NCBI RefSeq assembly: GCF_001647285.1 | Contig: NZ_LRML01000006.1 | Location: 62,001 to 126,000 of the forward strand | DNA length: 64,000 nucleotides | From: Rufibacter roseus | GTDB lineage: Bacteria; Bacteroidota; Bacteroidia; Cytophagales; Hymenobacteraceae | Direction: 5' to 3' | Shown: positions 16,994-26,965 of the stretch, one piece after another | How the letters are laid out: each line of letters begins with the position of its first letter | Position numbering within the stretch: position 1 is the stretch's first letter | Notes under the pieces: generated by a model | Databases searched by the model: none | What the model saw: the letters and a program-made list of their open reading frames with translations, nothing else | Told to the model about the DNA's origin: nothing | Program-made: the position numbers and the translations under genes

Positions 16994-19900
16994 ATGGCTT
17001 TAGGTAAAAACTTAAAACTGAACAAGGACAAACTGATTGGGAAAACCGAGCCAGGAAATACTCCTGACCCTGCTCCAGAGGCTGCTAAACCAACCCCAGC
17101 AGCTCCAGAAATGCAGGCGAACGATGCTCCCGAGCAGCCAGTGAAGACAGAGGCGTCCACAGAGCCAACCCCAGGATCAAAAGTACGGCCTGGAGGAAAA
17201 GCCATGGAAAAAGGATCTGGCAGAGTTGTCAAGACATTGCTAAGCCCAGACAACGACAATGACAATGCCAGAAAAAGCAACACCCCCCGTGATTCTTCCA
17301 GAATGCAGAGCTCTGACTATATAAATGATCAGTTGAACCGGGTGCTGTATGCACTTGACGCATTCAAAAAAGGAGACGTTTCGGTTCGTTTAACCAAGCA
17401 GAACAACGACATCTTCTCAGAAATAGCCGAAGCCTACAACTCCATGGTGGAGATGATTGGTGGTGTGGGGGGCGAGGTGTCTCGTATCTCAAAAGTAGCT
17501 GGGGTTGAGGGTAACTTGAAAGCCCGTGCCTCTGCTGAGAACGCTTCCGGTTTCTGGAAAGACATGATCAACAATATCAATGGTCTGGTAGACTCCATAG
17601 CCGTTCCGGTATTGGAGGTGGGCAAGGTATTGAAGAATATCTCCAGAGGTAACCTGGACGAGACATTCCAGATTCCGGTGTCTGGTGACTTCAAGATCAT
17701 GGCCGAGACCATTAACCGCACCATTGACAACCTAAACTTGTTTGCCGGTGAGGTAACCCGTGTTGCCTTGGAAGTGGGTACTGAAGGTAAACTGGGCGGA
17801 CAGGCAAGTGTACCTAACGTAGCTGGTATCTGGAAAGAGCTGACAGATAATGTGAACGCGATGGCGTCTAACCTGACTTCTCAGGTACGTGACATTGCAA
17901 AAGTAACGACGGCGGTAGCCCAGGGTAATCTTGACCAGAAAGTAACCGCTGACCTGAAAGGGGAAATGCTCCAACTGAAGGAGAACATCAACCAAATGGT
18001 TGACTCTCTGAATATCTTCGGTGACGAGGTTACCAGAGTGGCCCGTGAAGTGGGTACTGAGGGTAAACTGGGCGGCCAAGCAAAAGTACCAAACGTTGGT
18101 GGTGTATGGAAAGACCTTACCGATAACGTGAACACCATGGCCAGCAACCTTACCTCTCAGCTCCGTGACATTGCCAATGTGGCAACGGCGGTGGCGAAAG
18201 GTGATCTGACCCAGAAAATCACAGTAAACGTGCGTGGAGAGCTGGCCGAGCTGAAAGACAACCTGAACCAGATGGTGGACTCGCTCAATATTTTTGCGGA
18301 CGAGGTAACCAGAGTGGGTCGTGAAGTGGGTACCGAGGGTATTCTTGGTGGTCAGGCCAACGTGCCAAAGGTAGCCGGTATCTGGAAAGAGTTGACAGAC
18401 AATGTAAACTCCATGGCTTCTAATCTAACCCTGCAAGTGCGTGACATTGCTAATGTTGCAACTGCGGTGGCGAGAGGAGATTTGAGCCAGAAGATTACAG
18501 TAAACGTGAACGGTGAGCTTCTCCAGCTGAAGGATTCCTTGAACCAGATGGTGGACTCCCTGAACATCTTCGCCGGTGAGGTAACCCGTGTGGCTCTTGA
18601 GGTAGGTACCGAAGGTAAACTGGGCGGACAGGCAACTGTGCCTAACGTAGGGGGTGTTTGGAAAGACCTTACTGACAACGTAAATAACATGGCGTCTAAC
18701 CTGACGCTGCAAGTACGTGACATCGCCAACGTGGCGACTGCTGTTGCCCGTGGTGACCTGAGCCAGAAGATCACGGTGAACGTAAACGGAGAGCTGGCGG
18801 AGCTGAAGGACAACCTGAACCAGATGGTGGACTCGCTCAATATCTTCGCCGGTGAGGTAACCAGAGTGGCCCGTGAAGTGGGTACCGAGGGTAAGCTAGG
18901 TGGTCAGGCCAACGTGCCTAATGTTGCCGGTGTATGGAAAGACCTCACTGACAACGTAAACAACATGGCTAGCAACCTGACGCTGCAAGTGCGTGACATC
19001 GCAAACGTAGCAACAGCGGTAGCCTTGGGTGACCTGAGCCAGAAGATTACTGTTAATGTGAAAGGCGAGCTGGCAGAGCTGAAGGACAACCTGAACCAGA
19101 TGGTGGATTCGCTCAACATCTTCGCCGGTGAGGTAACCCGTGTGGCCTTGGAAGTAGGTACCGAGGGTAAATTGGGCGGACAGGCAACCGTGCCTAATGT
19201 GGCCGGAACCTGGAAAGCTCTGACAGACAATGTAAACTCCATGGCGTCTAACCTGACGCTGCAAGTAAGAGATATAGCCAACGTGGCTACTGCGGTTGCC
19301 CGTGGTGACCTGAGCCAGAAGATCACGGTGAATGTGAACGGAGAGCTGGCCGAGCTGAAGGACAACCTGAACCAGATGGTGGACTCCCTGAACATTTTCG
19401 CAGGTGAGGTAACCAGAGTGGCCCGTGAAGTGGGTACCGAGGGTAAACTGGGCGGACAAGCCAACGTGCCGAATGTAGCCGGTACCTGGAAAGCATTGAC
19501 CGACAATGTAAACTCCATGGCCAGCAATTTGACCTCTCAGGTACGTGATATCGCTAATGTTGCGACCGCTGTAGCGAGAGGTGATTTGAGCCAGAAGATT
19601 ACAGTTGATGTTAAAGGTGAACTCCTCCAGTTAAAGGACAACCTGAACCAGATGGTGGACTCACTGAACATCTTCGCAGGTGAGGTAACCCGTGTGGCGC
19701 GTGAAGTGGGTACCGAGGGAATCTTAGGTGGTCAAGCCAATGTGCCAAACGTAGGTGGGGTTTGGAAAGACCTTACCGACAACGTAAACAATATGGCTGG
19801 TAATTTAACTAGCCAGGTTCGTGACATTGCCAACGTGGCTACTGCGGTAGCAAGAGGTGACCTAAGCCAAAAAATCACAGTAGATGTAAAAGGCGAATTA

Positions 19901-22408
19901 GCCGAGCTGAAGAATAACCTTAACCAAATGGTGGACTCACTGAATATCTTCGCTGACGAGGTAACTCGGGTAGCGAGAGAAGTGGGTACCGAAGGTAAAT
20001 TAGGTGGTCAGGCTAGTGTACCAAAAGTACGTGGTACCTGGAAAGAACTCACAGACAATGTGAACTCCATGGCGTCTAACCTGACCCTGCAAGTACGTGA
20101 CATTGCTAACGTAGCAACTGCGGTAGCGAAAGGTGACCTTACTCAGAAAATTACGGTTGATGTAAAAGGAGAGCTCTTAGAGCTGAAAAACATCCTGAAC
20201 CAGATGGTGGACTCTCTGAACATCTTCGCCGGAGAGGTAACCAGAGTTGCGCTAGAGGTGGGTACCGAGGGTAAATTGGGCGGACAGGCAACTGTGCCTA
20301 ATGTGGCTGGTACCTGGAAGACCCTTACGGACAATGTGAACTCTATGGCCTCTAACCTTACCAGCCAAGTGCGTGACATTGCTAACGTAGCAACCGCAGT
20401 GGCAAAAGGAGATTTGAGCCAGAAGATGACAGTAAATGTAAAGGGAGAAATCCTGCAACTGAAAGACATCCTGAACCAGATGGTGGACTCGCTGAACATC
20501 TTCGCCGGTGAGGTAACTCGTGTGGCGCTAGAGGTGGGTACAGAGGGTAAACTGGGCGGTCAGGCGACTGTGCCTAACGTAGGGGGTGTTTGGAAAGCAT
20601 TGACTGACAATGTAAACACCATGGCGTCTAACCTTACGCTGCAAGTACGGGATATAGCTAATGTGGCGACCGCCGTGGCGAAAGGTGACTTAAGCCAGAA
20701 AATCACTGTGAATGTGCGTGGTGAGCTGGCTGAGCTGAAAGACAACCTGAACCAGATGGTGGACTCGCTGAACATCTTCGCAGGTGAGGTAACCCGTGTG
20801 GCGCTAGAGGTGGGTACCGAAGGTAAATTAGGTGGTCAGGCATCTGTACCAAATGTAGCTGGTGTCTGGAAAGACCTTACTGATAATGTAAACGTAATGG
20901 CCTCAAACCTGACCACTCAGGTAAGGGGAATCGTGAAAGTAGTAACGGCGGTATCTAAAGGTGACTTAACCCAGAAACTGACCTTACAAGCAAAAGGCGA
21001 GCTAGCCGATCTGGCAGACACCATCAACAGCATGGTGGAAGACCTAAACCGCTTAGCTGGTGAAGTTAGCCGTGTGGCAAGAGTAGCGGGTGTGGAAGGA
21101 AAACTGACTGAGCGTGCTACAGTACATGGTGTAAGCGGAAGCTGGAAAGAACTGGTAGATACCCTTAATGACCTTCTAGAATCAATTGTAACGCCGGTAC
21201 TTGAGGTGTCTCGTGTTGTGCGCTCAATCTCTGAGGGTGATCTTACTCAAAAAGTAGAAATTCATACCGCCGGTGATATTCTGTCCATGTCAAATGCCTT
21301 GAACTTGGCGGTAGATAACCTGAACGCGCTTTTGGGAGAAATCAACGACAGTTCACTTATTGTAGGAAGCTCTTCTGAAGAAATGGCAGCCAAAGGGTTA
21401 GAGATGAACCGCGTTACGGTTGATGTGGCCTTAGCTATGCAACAGATGGCAGAGGGTGCGCAAAACCAAGCGTTGAAAACCGACCAAGCCTTTAAGCTTA
21501 TTGAGGAAATCATGAAAGCTACAAAGGAAACAGCCAATAAAGCAGACGTGGTGAACCGTTCGGCGGTAATGGGTGAGGAAACTTCCCAGCTGGGTCTAAA
21601 GACAGTGGCCGAGGTGGTGCGCAACATGGAAGAAATTTCATCTTCTGCGGCTCTTACCTCCAAAACCATTGAAGTACTAAGTACCCGCAGCCAGGAAATT
21701 TCTAAATCATTGGGTGTAATTACTGATATAGCCTCACAAACTAACTTGCTTGCGTTAAATGCGGCTATTGAGGCGGCCCGTGCCGGAGAGGCAGGGCGTG
21801 GTTTCGCGGTAGTTGCCGAGGAAATCAGAAAACTGGCGGAAGGATCTAGAAAATCAGCCAGTGAGATTGCTACGCTGGTAGAAGATGTGAAAAAAGATAC
21901 GTCGTCTGCCGCCGCTGCGATTGCCACCATGGAAGGACGGGTTTTAAAAGGAAAGAACGCAACATTCGAAGCCTCAGGAGCCTTCAAAAACATTGCTACT
22001 TCCAGCGGTGAAACACTTCGCAGTGCTCAGGACATCTTAGAGTCTACCGAAGTACAGAAAACTTCAATTGGAGACGTAGTGAAATATGTGGAAGAAGTGG
22101 TTGCCATTGCCGAGCAAACGGCTTCTGGTACGCAACAGGTAGCAAGTACAGCTAAACAGCTGTCAGCATCCATGCAAGAACTGACTACTTCGAGCCAACG
22201 CCTAAACGATATCGCCGACGACTTGCAAGTAGGTATTTCTGCCTTTAAGCTGATCAATGGGAACATTGTTTTCCCGAATAGCAACGCCCGGAAACTGTCA
22301 CCGATACGCAAGAAGCCAGTTTCTTTAGAATCGGCGGACGAAGTGTCAAATGAAGAGCAGGTTAAAAGAACTACACCAAAAAAAACTAAGAGCAAAGGCC
22401 AGGAATAA
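16994..22408 (+). CDS. Giant soluble poly-HAMP methyl-accepting chemotaxis protein (1804 aa)
   Basis: Residues 1-100 are Pro/Ala/charged-rich and likely disordered. From about 102 to 1480 there are 15 consecutive units of 92 residues, each with a canonical HAMP ([20 protein letters not shown] ... [11 protein letters not shown]) and a divergent HAMP-like partner ([19 protein letters not shown] ... [10 protein letters not shown]). Residues 286-1297 are 11 nearly identical units. The C-terminus (about 1480-1760) is a chemoreceptor signalling coiled coil with the hairpin tip [20 protein letters not shown] near 1587-1606, followed by a basic tail without a CheR-docking pentapeptide. No signal peptide or membrane helix is visible, so the receptor is cytoplasmic. 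The unit sequence strongly resembles HAMP repeats of fungal group III (Nik1) histidine kinases. It overlaps cheW by one base (TAATG), indicating translational coupling. Confidence 0.95.
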   Translation: MALGKNLKLNKDKLIGKTEPGNTPDPAPEAAKPTPAAPEMQANDAPEQPVKTEASTEPTPGSKVRPGGKAMEKGSGRVVKTLLSPDNDNDNARKSNTPRDSSRMQSSDYINDQLNRVLYALDAFKKGDVSVRLTKQNNDIFSEIAEAYNSMVEMIGGVGGEVSRISKVAGVEGNLKARASAENASGFWKDMINNINGLVDSIAVPVLEVGKVLKNISRGNLDETFQIPVSGDFKIMAETINRTIDNLNLFAGEVTRVALEVGTEGKLGGQASVPNVAGIWKELTDNVNAMASNLTSQVRDIAKVTTAVAQGNLDQKVTADLKGEMLQLKENINQMVDSLNIFGDEVTRVAREVGTEGKLGGQAKVPNVGGVWKDLTDNVNTMASNLTSQLRDIANVATAVAKGDLTQKITVNVRGELAELKDNLNQMVDSLNIFADEVTRVGREVGTEGILGGQANVPKVAGIWKELTDNVNSMASNLTLQVRDIANVATAVARGDLSQKITVNVNGELLQLKDSLNQMVDSLNIFAGEVTRVALEVGTEGKLGGQATVPNVGGVWKDLTDNVNNMASNLTLQVRDIANVATAVARGDLSQKITVNVNGELAELKDNLNQMVDSLNIFAGEVTRVAREVGTEGKLGGQANVPNVAGVWKDLTDNVNNMASNLTLQVRDIANVATAVALGDLSQKITVNVKGELAELKDNLNQMVDSLNIFAGEVTRVALEVGTEGKLGGQATVPNVAGTWKALTDNVNSMASNLTLQVRDIANVATAVARGDLSQKITVNVNGELAELKDNLNQMVDSLNIFAGEVTRVAREVGTEGKLGGQANVPNVAGTWKALTDNVNSMASNLTSQVRDIANVATAVARGDLSQKITVDVKGELLQLKDNLNQMVDSLNIFAGEVTRVAREVGTEGILGGQANVPNVGGVWKDLTDNVNNMAGNLTSQVRDIANVATAVARGDLSQKITVDVKGELAELKNNLNQMVDSLNIFADEVTRVAREVGTEGKLGGQASVPKVRGTWKELTDNVNSMASNLTLQVRDIANVATAVAKGDLTQKITVDVKGELLELKNILNQMVDSLNIFAGEVTRVALEVGTEGKLGGQATVPNVAGTWKTLTDNVNSMASNLTSQVRDIANVATAVAKGDLSQKMTVNVKGEILQLKDILNQMVDSLNIFAGEVTRVALEVGTEGKLGGQATVPNVGGVWKALTDNVNTMASNLTLQVRDIANVATAVAKGDLSQKITVNVRGELAELKDNLNQMVDSLNIFAGEVTRVALEVGTEGKLGGQASVPNVAGVWKDLTDNVNVMASNLTTQVRGIVKVVTAVSKGDLTQKLTLQAKGELADLADTINSMVEDLNRLAGEVSRVARVAGVEGKLTERATVHGVSGSWKELVDTLNDLLESIVTPVLEVSRVVRSISEGDLTQKVEIHTAGDILSMSNALNLAVDNLNALLGEINDSSLIVGSSSEEMAAKGLEMNRVTVDVALAMQQMAEGAQNQALKTDQAFKLIEEIMKATKETANKADVVNRSAVMGEETSQLGLKTVAEVVRNMEEISSSAALTSKTIEVLSTRSQEISKSLGVITDIASQTNLLALNAAIEAARAGEAGRGFAVVAEEIRKLAEGSRKSASEIATLVEDVKKDTSSAAAAIATMEGRVLKGKNATFEASGAFKNIATSSGETLRSAQDILESTEVQKTSIGDVVKYVEEVVAIAEQTASGTQQVASTAKQLSASMQELTTSSQRLNDIADDLQVGISAFKLINGNIVFPNSNARKLSPIRKKPVSLESADEVSNEEQVKRTTPKKTKSKGQE
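17849..20884 (+). repeat. 11 tandem 276-bp coding repeats (HAMP units)
   Basis: Exact 276 bp periodicity inside the receptor gene: each unit starts at an AAT-GT(G/A)-AA(C/T) codon run (NVN) at 17849, 18125 and so on to 20884. Two more diverged units lie on each side. Many adjacent units share long near-identical DNA blocks, so copy number can change by recombination and short-read assembly may be unreliable here. Confidence 0.95.
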
Positions 22409-22905
22409 TGGAACCACAGAACGCACGAGAAAAAAGGGATGCGGCGGTTGAGGCTAGAGTGCACCTGATTGTGTTTAGGTTAGGCGAGGAGGAATACGGT
22501 GTACGCATAGATCAGGTAAAGGAAGTGACCATTACCCCTGAAATCACCCGTATGCCTAAAACTCCCTCCTTCATAAAAGGAGTATCTAACATCAGAGGTG
22601 ACATTATAGCCATCATGGATCTGGAAGAGCGCTTTAATATAACCAGCGCAGCCAGAGACAGCAGGCACACCTATACACTGGTGATGGAAGCCAAGGATTA
22701 TACAATGGGCTTTATAGTGAAAGAAGTACCGCAATCATTGTCTCTGCCCTTATCTAGCTTAGACAAAGCGCCTTCTTTTGTACAAGACTTCAACATCAGT
22801 GAGAATTTCATTGAGGGCATTGGTAAATATGAAAACCGGCTAATCATAGTGTTAGATATTTTCAAAATTTTGACCTCAGATGAGATCATGGAATTGAAAT
22901 CATAG
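22408..22905 (+). CDS. cheW: Chemotaxis adaptor CheW
   Basis: A 165-residue single-domain CheW: VHLIVFRLGEEEYGVRIDQVKEV at 13-35, then the conserved ITRMPKTPSFIKGVSNIRGDIIAIMDLEERF and GIGKYENRLIIVLDIFKIL. CheW couples receptors to the kinase CheA. The ATG overlaps the receptor stop (TAATG), which implies that receptor and adaptor are made together. A dedicated adaptor encoded next to this receptor suggests that they form their own array, separate from any membrane chemotaxis array in the cell. Confidence 0.96.
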   Translation: MEPQNAREKRDAAVEARVHLIVFRLGEEEYGVRIDQVKEVTITPEITRMPKTPSFIKGVSNIRGDIIAIMDLEERFNITSAARDSRHTYTLVMEAKDYTMGFIVKEVPQSLSLPLSSLDKAPSFVQDFNISENFIEGIGKYENRLIIVLDIFKILTSDEIMELKS

Positions 22906-22929
22906 TGCTAACATCTGAACTGAACTATT

Positions 22930-23310
22930 ATGGAAATCACAGAGAAAAAAAGAATATTGATTGTAGATGATTCCTTCTACATGCGCACTATGTTAAAGAA
23001 CATGCTGTTAGATGCAGGGTATGATGTGGTGGGCGAGGCGCCAGACGGAAAAACCGCCTTACAAATGGCGAAGGAAAAAATTCCGGATCTGGTGACGCTT
23101 GATGTTATTCTGCCAGACAACACCGGGCTTGATGTTCTGAAGGGAATCAAACAAGACAATCCAGACATTAAGGTGGTAATTGTAAGCGCAGTAGGCCAGG
23201 AGGTGATCATGAATGAAGCTTCAGAGTATGGTGCCCTGAACTACATCATCAAACCATTTTCTGAAGACAAAGTGCTGGAGGCACTAAATCAGGCCTTCAA
23301 AGAAGATTAA
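22930..23310 (+). CDS. cheY: CheY-like response regulator
   Basis: A 126-residue stand-alone receiver domain with the full phosphorylation set: ILIVDDSFYMRTML (acidic pair), VTLDVILPDNTGLDVL (phospho-acceptor Asp), VVIVSAVGQE (Thr/Ser position as Ser) and IIKPFSEDKV (Lys). It should receive phosphate from CheA encoded downstream. Its output partner is not encoded here: no flagellar or gliding motor genes are in the window. It lies 24 bp after cheW in the same operon. Confidence 0.95.
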   Translation: MEITEKKRILIVDDSFYMRTMLKNMLLDAGYDVVGEAPDGKTALQMAKEKIPDLVTLDVILPDNTGLDVLKGIKQDNPDIKVVIVSAVGQEVIMNEASEYGALNYIIKPFSEDKVLEALNQAFKED

Positions 23311-23337
23311 CAAGAAACCAAAGTACCTTTCTTACCA

Positions 23338-24468
23338 GTGCAGCAAGCGCAAAAAACAAAATTCAGGGTTTTAATAGGGGATACCTCTGTCCGCTCCAGA
23401 ATGGTTTTGTCCGGCATGATTGATGCCGAGCCAAATCTGGAGGTGGTAGATACTGCCCAAACAAAGGAGGAACTGCTGTATAAAGCATTCGCTTCCCGCC
23501 CAGATATTATTGTCACCCACACCGGTCTGACCTCAAGCGGCAATATGCCAGCTTTCAAACCAGTGTATTGGGCAGACGCTGCTTTGTTGCTAATGGTATC
23601 ACAGGAAATGTCTGCTCTGTCGAATCCACTGAACAGACATATGAAAGTGGTGAAGCCGGAGCAGGATAAAGTTGTGAAAGATAAGAATGCTGTTTTCAGA
23701 TTGGCTGCTTCAGGGCTGTTGCTAAAACTGAAAGAGCTAGTGCAGAAACATACTTCACTAAGCTACCAATTTCCGTTGAATAAGCCTACAGTTTCAGATT
23801 TCTTTACGCGGCCCCAATCATCTTTACCTTCACCTGATGTCGACAACCATTCATCATTATGTGTGGTGGCGGTGGGAGCTTCTACAGGAGGGTCAACCGC
23901 TATTGAATACCTTATTAGAGATTTGCAGGTAAGTAAACCAACCGTGGTGCTGGTGGCAGTGCATATGCCAGAGAAATTCACGAAGCTTTTAGCAAAACGT
24001 CTGCAAAAGGCAACCAATTGGCAGGTGGTAGAAGGTTATCAGGGTATGGAGTTGAAGGCAGGCACTGTGGTCATTGCCCCGGGCGGAACTAACACACGTG
24101 TTCAAAAGAGACCTTTTTACCCATACCAACTATTTCTAGAGCTAGAACTGGCCACCGCCCTTGACACTCCGTCTGTTGACATTCTATTTGAAAGTGTAGC
24201 AGATTGTGTTAAGCACAATGCATTGGGCATTATATTAACAGGTATGGGAAGTGATGGTACGGCCGGAGCTGTTGAAATAAGAAAAAACGGGGGAGTAGTC
24301 ATTGCCCAAGACAGAGAGACCTCATCTATATTCGGCATGGCTAAGTCTGCCATTGATAGTGGAGCTGTAAGCGGAGTTTTTGCTTTAGGGCAGATTAATT
24401 CAATCATCCAGAGGTTTGTTGAAGACCGTAACCAGAGCCAGTTGCTCCAAACCTACGTGGCCGGATGA
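23338..24468 (+). CDS. cheB: CheB-like methylesterase with a degenerate receiver domain
   Basis: The C-terminal half is a CheB methylesterase with its catalytic triad motifs: Ser in VAVGASTGGS, His in VAVHMPEKF and Asp in ILTGMGSDGTAG. It should remove methyl groups from receptor glutamates. The first 100 residues keep the receiver-domain outline (FRVLIGDTSVRSRMVLSGMI ... RPDIIVTHTGL) but the acidic pocket is largely lost: IGDT replaces the DD pair and THT stands where the phospho-accepting Asp should be. The enzyme therefore probably cannot be switched on by CheA in the usual way. Start is GTG at 23338; the stop overlaps cheA by 4 bp. No cheR gene is present in this cluster. Confidence 0.92.
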   Translation: MQQAQKTKFRVLIGDTSVRSRMVLSGMIDAEPNLEVVDTAQTKEELLYKAFASRPDIIVTHTGLTSSGNMPAFKPVYWADAALLLMVSQEMSALSNPLNRHMKVVKPEQDKVVKDKNAVFRLAASGLLLKLKELVQKHTSLSYQFPLNKPTVSDFFTRPQSSLPSPDVDNHSSLCVVAVGASTGGSTAIEYLIRDLQVSKPTVVLVAVHMPEKFTKLLAKRLQKATNWQVVEGYQGMELKAGTVVIAPGGTNTRVQKRPFYPYQLFLELELATALDTPSVDILFESVADCVKHNALGIILTGMGSDGTAGAVEIRKNGGVVIAQDRETSSIFGMAKSAIDSGAVSGVFALGQINSIIQRFVEDRNQSQLLQTYVAG

Positions 24469-26096
24469 AGTCGAGAGAGCAGGAATACAAAGAAATATTC
24501 GTAGCCGAGGCGCTTGAGTATTATGATGCTCTCAGCAGGCACATCAGTGAGCTGGAGAAGACCCCGGAAGATGAGCAGATCTTGGCTGAAATCTTTCGTC
24601 TGTTGCATAACCTGAAGGCGAATGCAAAAGCAATAGGTTATCTGGTGATTGCGGATGTTTCTCACAAGCTGGAGACGGCTTTTGGCATGATCCGCAACAA
24701 AGAGCTTAGCTTCTCAGATGAAGTGGTTACCGTTCTCTTTGACGGTATTGACATGCTGGGCGAATTGATTTCAAATGTGGATGGTGCCAAAGAGATAGAG
24801 CCTAGTCCTGCTTTGCTCCGGAACCTCGACATCATCATCAATACACAAACAGATAATAATACAGAACTCAACAAAGTTCAGAAATACTATACCTCAAAAA
24901 ATCTTTCGCTTTCCGATCTGATTTATATCCAGATTAAAAAGCTGGATCATTTGTTAAACTTGGTTGGGGAGTTGATCATTGATAGAGACCGCATAGTATC
25001 TATAAGTAAGGAACTGGACAATGACGACCTGAAAAACGTTAGTGCCCACTTATACCGTATAACGGAAGAACTGCAATACAGCGTCATGGATGCCCGCTTG
25101 GTGAACGTGGGTTCTCTGTTCAATAAATTCCCCCGCATTGTCAGAGATATAGCCGTTGCCGAGAAAAAAGAAATTAATCTTGAAATATCTGGTCAAGACA
25201 TTCAGATTGACCGGAATATTCTTCAGATTATCACTGACTCTTTGCTTCACTTAATGCGGAATGCTATTTCTCACGGAATTGAGAAAGCTGACGTTAGAAA
25301 GAAGAATAAGAAAACACCACAAGGAAACATTGAGCTGTCAGCCCAGAACGACCGTGATACTGTAATTCTAAGGCTGAAAGATGACGGCAAGGGAATAGAT
25401 CAGCAGGAGGTACGTAAAGCCATTGTGCAGAAAGGCTTTCTAAACGCCGATGCTGTAAGCGATCTCCGAGACACAGAGGTTCTGTCGTTCTTGTTTGAAC
25501 CAGGATTTTCGTTGGCCAAGGAAGTAACAGAGGTATCTGGTCGCGGAGTGGGCTTAGACGTGGTAAAGAATGCCATTGACTCAATTGGCGGTAGAATTAA
25601 AGTAGATTCTAAGAAAGGTGTAGGCACTACGTTTACTCTTTATCTGCCTACTTCTATTGCTGTAAAAGGAGCTTTGCTGTGCCAGGTAGAAGAAAATTTC
25701 TATGCTATTCCGCTCATGCACACAGATTCTGTGTTGTCTTTGCCTACAGAAAAACTGCATGAAGTGGGTAACCTGCTGGTAACAGACATCAAAGGAGAAA
25801 CCATTACCGTTGTGCACATGCGGGAGCTCTTCAATAATGATTTAGATACCTACAATGGTACTAAAACAGCGTTGGAGGGAGACGTGCAGAACATCATTAT
25901 AGTAACTTACAACAACCGTAAACTGGGTTTGATAGTTGACAAGCTGCTTCGGCAGCAAGACATAGTGATCAAGTCGCTCAGCAGACCGGTGAACACCATT
26001 GATATTTACGCGGGGGTAACGCTTTTAGGGTCAGGCAAGGTTTGTCTGGTACTGGATGTGGCAGCCATTACTCGCTACTTTATTGCCAGAAGATAA
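24465..26096 (+). CDS. cheA: Chemotaxis histidine kinase CheA
   Basis: The 543-residue protein has an N-terminal Hpt domain with the phospho-accepting His48 in IFRLLHNLKANA. A short linker without an obvious P2 domain follows, then a dimerisation segment (DHLLNLVGELIIDRDRI), a GHKL ATPase (LMRNAISHGIE, LKDDGKGID, SGRGVGLDVVKN, KGVGTTFTLYLP) and a C-terminal CheW-like regulatory domain from about residue 400. It autophosphorylates on ATP and passes phosphate to CheY. The lack of a P2 domain makes it shorter than enterobacterial CheA. ATG overlaps the cheB stop (ATGA). Confidence 0.96.
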   Translation: MKSREQEYKEIFVAEALEYYDALSRHISELEKTPEDEQILAEIFRLLHNLKANAKAIGYLVIADVSHKLETAFGMIRNKELSFSDEVVTVLFDGIDMLGELISNVDGAKEIEPSPALLRNLDIIINTQTDNNTELNKVQKYYTSKNLSLSDLIYIQIKKLDHLLNLVGELIIDRDRIVSISKELDNDDLKNVSAHLYRITEELQYSVMDARLVNVGSLFNKFPRIVRDIAVAEKKEINLEISGQDIQIDRNILQIITDSLLHLMRNAISHGIEKADVRKKNKKTPQGNIELSAQNDRDTVILRLKDDGKGIDQQEVRKAIVQKGFLNADAVSDLRDTEVLSFLFEPGFSLAKEVTEVSGRGVGLDVVKNAIDSIGGRIKVDSKKGVGTTFTLYLPTSIAVKGALLCQVEENFYAIPLMHTDSVLSLPTEKLHEVGNLLVTDIKGETITVVHMRELFNNDLDTYNGTKTALEGDVQNIIIVTYNNRKLGLIVDKLLRQQDIVIKSLSRPVNTIDIYAGVTLLGSGKVCLVLDVAAITRYFIARR

Positions 26097-26134
26097 GAGA
26101 AGTTGGGAAAAAAGAACTTTTAAAAGCCTGATTC

Positions 26135-26758
26135 ATGGAGCTTCAAGTAAATGAACTAGAGCGGGATATCATCAAGGAGATCCTCAACATTGGCCTGGCG
26201 CGCGCTGCAGATTCTTTTGCAGTGATAGCCAAAGACCGTGTTATGCTGAAAGTGCCTGACTTGCAATTAATGGAGCCCGAAAAGCTTTTGGACATTGTGC
26301 GGGCGTATGAAAATTCGCACACTATCATTCAGTCCGACATAAAAGGCGAATTGAATGGCTCTACGTTGATGCTGTTTTCTCCAATGCATGTGCAGCAGTT
26401 ATCAAATGTGTGCTTGGGTATGAAGGTTGAGTTAGGCGATTCGCTTAACATGATGCAGGAGTCTTTGTTGCTGGAAGTAAGCAATATCATAACCGGGGCA
26501 TTGGTGACGCAGCTGGCAAATATTCTAAAATCAAACATATACGGCTCACCTCCGGTAGCGCCTAAGCACGATATTGCCGAATCTTTGAAGAGTATATTCA
26601 CAGAACACCCTCTTTTTAAACCGTTGGTGTTTACTGTTATCACTCAGTTTACCAATAATTCTAAAATGGTGGAGTTGCCTTTGCTTCTTTTCTTTGACAC
26701 CAACACCTTTATCAAAATTCTGGACATTATCAGGTCTTACAATTTCCTGACCCAGTAG
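26135..26758 (+). CDS. cheC: CheC-family CheY-P phosphatase
   Basis: A 207-residue CheC/CheX/FliY-type protein with two copies of the phosphatase signature (Asp or Ser, x3, Glu, x2, Asn, x22, Pro). The first is Asp11-Glu15-Asn18-Pro41 and the second Ser110-Glu114-Asn117-Pro140. Both are intact, so it should hydrolyse phospho-CheY and close the phosphorylation cycle. It is the last gene of the locus, followed by a strong terminator. Having CheC but no CheZ or CheR is consistent with a simplified, possibly non-methylation-based adaptation scheme (inference). Confidence 0.88.
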   Translation: MELQVNELERDIIKEILNIGLARAADSFAVIAKDRVMLKVPDLQLMEPEKLLDIVRAYENSHTIIQSDIKGELNGSTLMLFSPMHVQQLSNVCLGMKVELGDSLNMMQESLLLEVSNIITGALVTQLANILKSNIYGSPPVAPKHDIAESLKSIFTEHPLFKPLVFTVITQFTNNSKMVELPLLLFFDTNTFIKILDIIRSYNFLTQ

Positions 26759-26789
26759 AAAACTTCACCTGAAGTTCCCATAAATACAG

Positions 26790-26826
26790 CAGAAAGGAGT
26801 CGCTAAAAGCGGCTCCTTTCTGTTTG
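26790..26826 (+). terminator. Terminator of the chemosensory operon
   Basis: A 14 bp stem (26790-26803 with 26809-26822, one T-G pair), containing CAGAAAGGAG and CTCCTTTCTG, followed by TTTGTG. It lies 32 bp after cheC. Confidence 0.88.
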
Positions 26827-26845
26827 TGTCACAACCCACTACAAT

Positions 26846-26883
26846 TGTTTTAGGCCTGCTTTTCATAAAACAAGCCTAAAACA
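26846..26883. repeat. Dispersed intergenic palindrome, copy 6
   Basis: Arms TGTTTTAGGCCTG and AAGCCTAAAACA. It follows the chemosensory terminator and precedes the polyamine operon. Confidence 0.85.
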
Positions 26884-26965
26884 CCACCTGCTTCTTATTT
26901 TCCAATACAGTATCTTTTTTGTTGTTTTGTGCGTCTGTTAGAATAACCTCCTTTAAAAAATATTT

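Noticed and set aside
17849-20884. Tandem array considered as CRISPR or satellite DNA
   Set aside because: The unit is 276 bp with no spacers and is translated throughout in one frame as HAMP domains.
17434-21993. Long minus-strand open frames opposite the chemoreceptor gene (up to 243 codons)
   Set aside because: They mirror the 276-bp coding repeats in the antisense direction, are rich in Ser/Thr/Arg without domain sense, and the plus-strand reading has complete HAMP and MCP domains.
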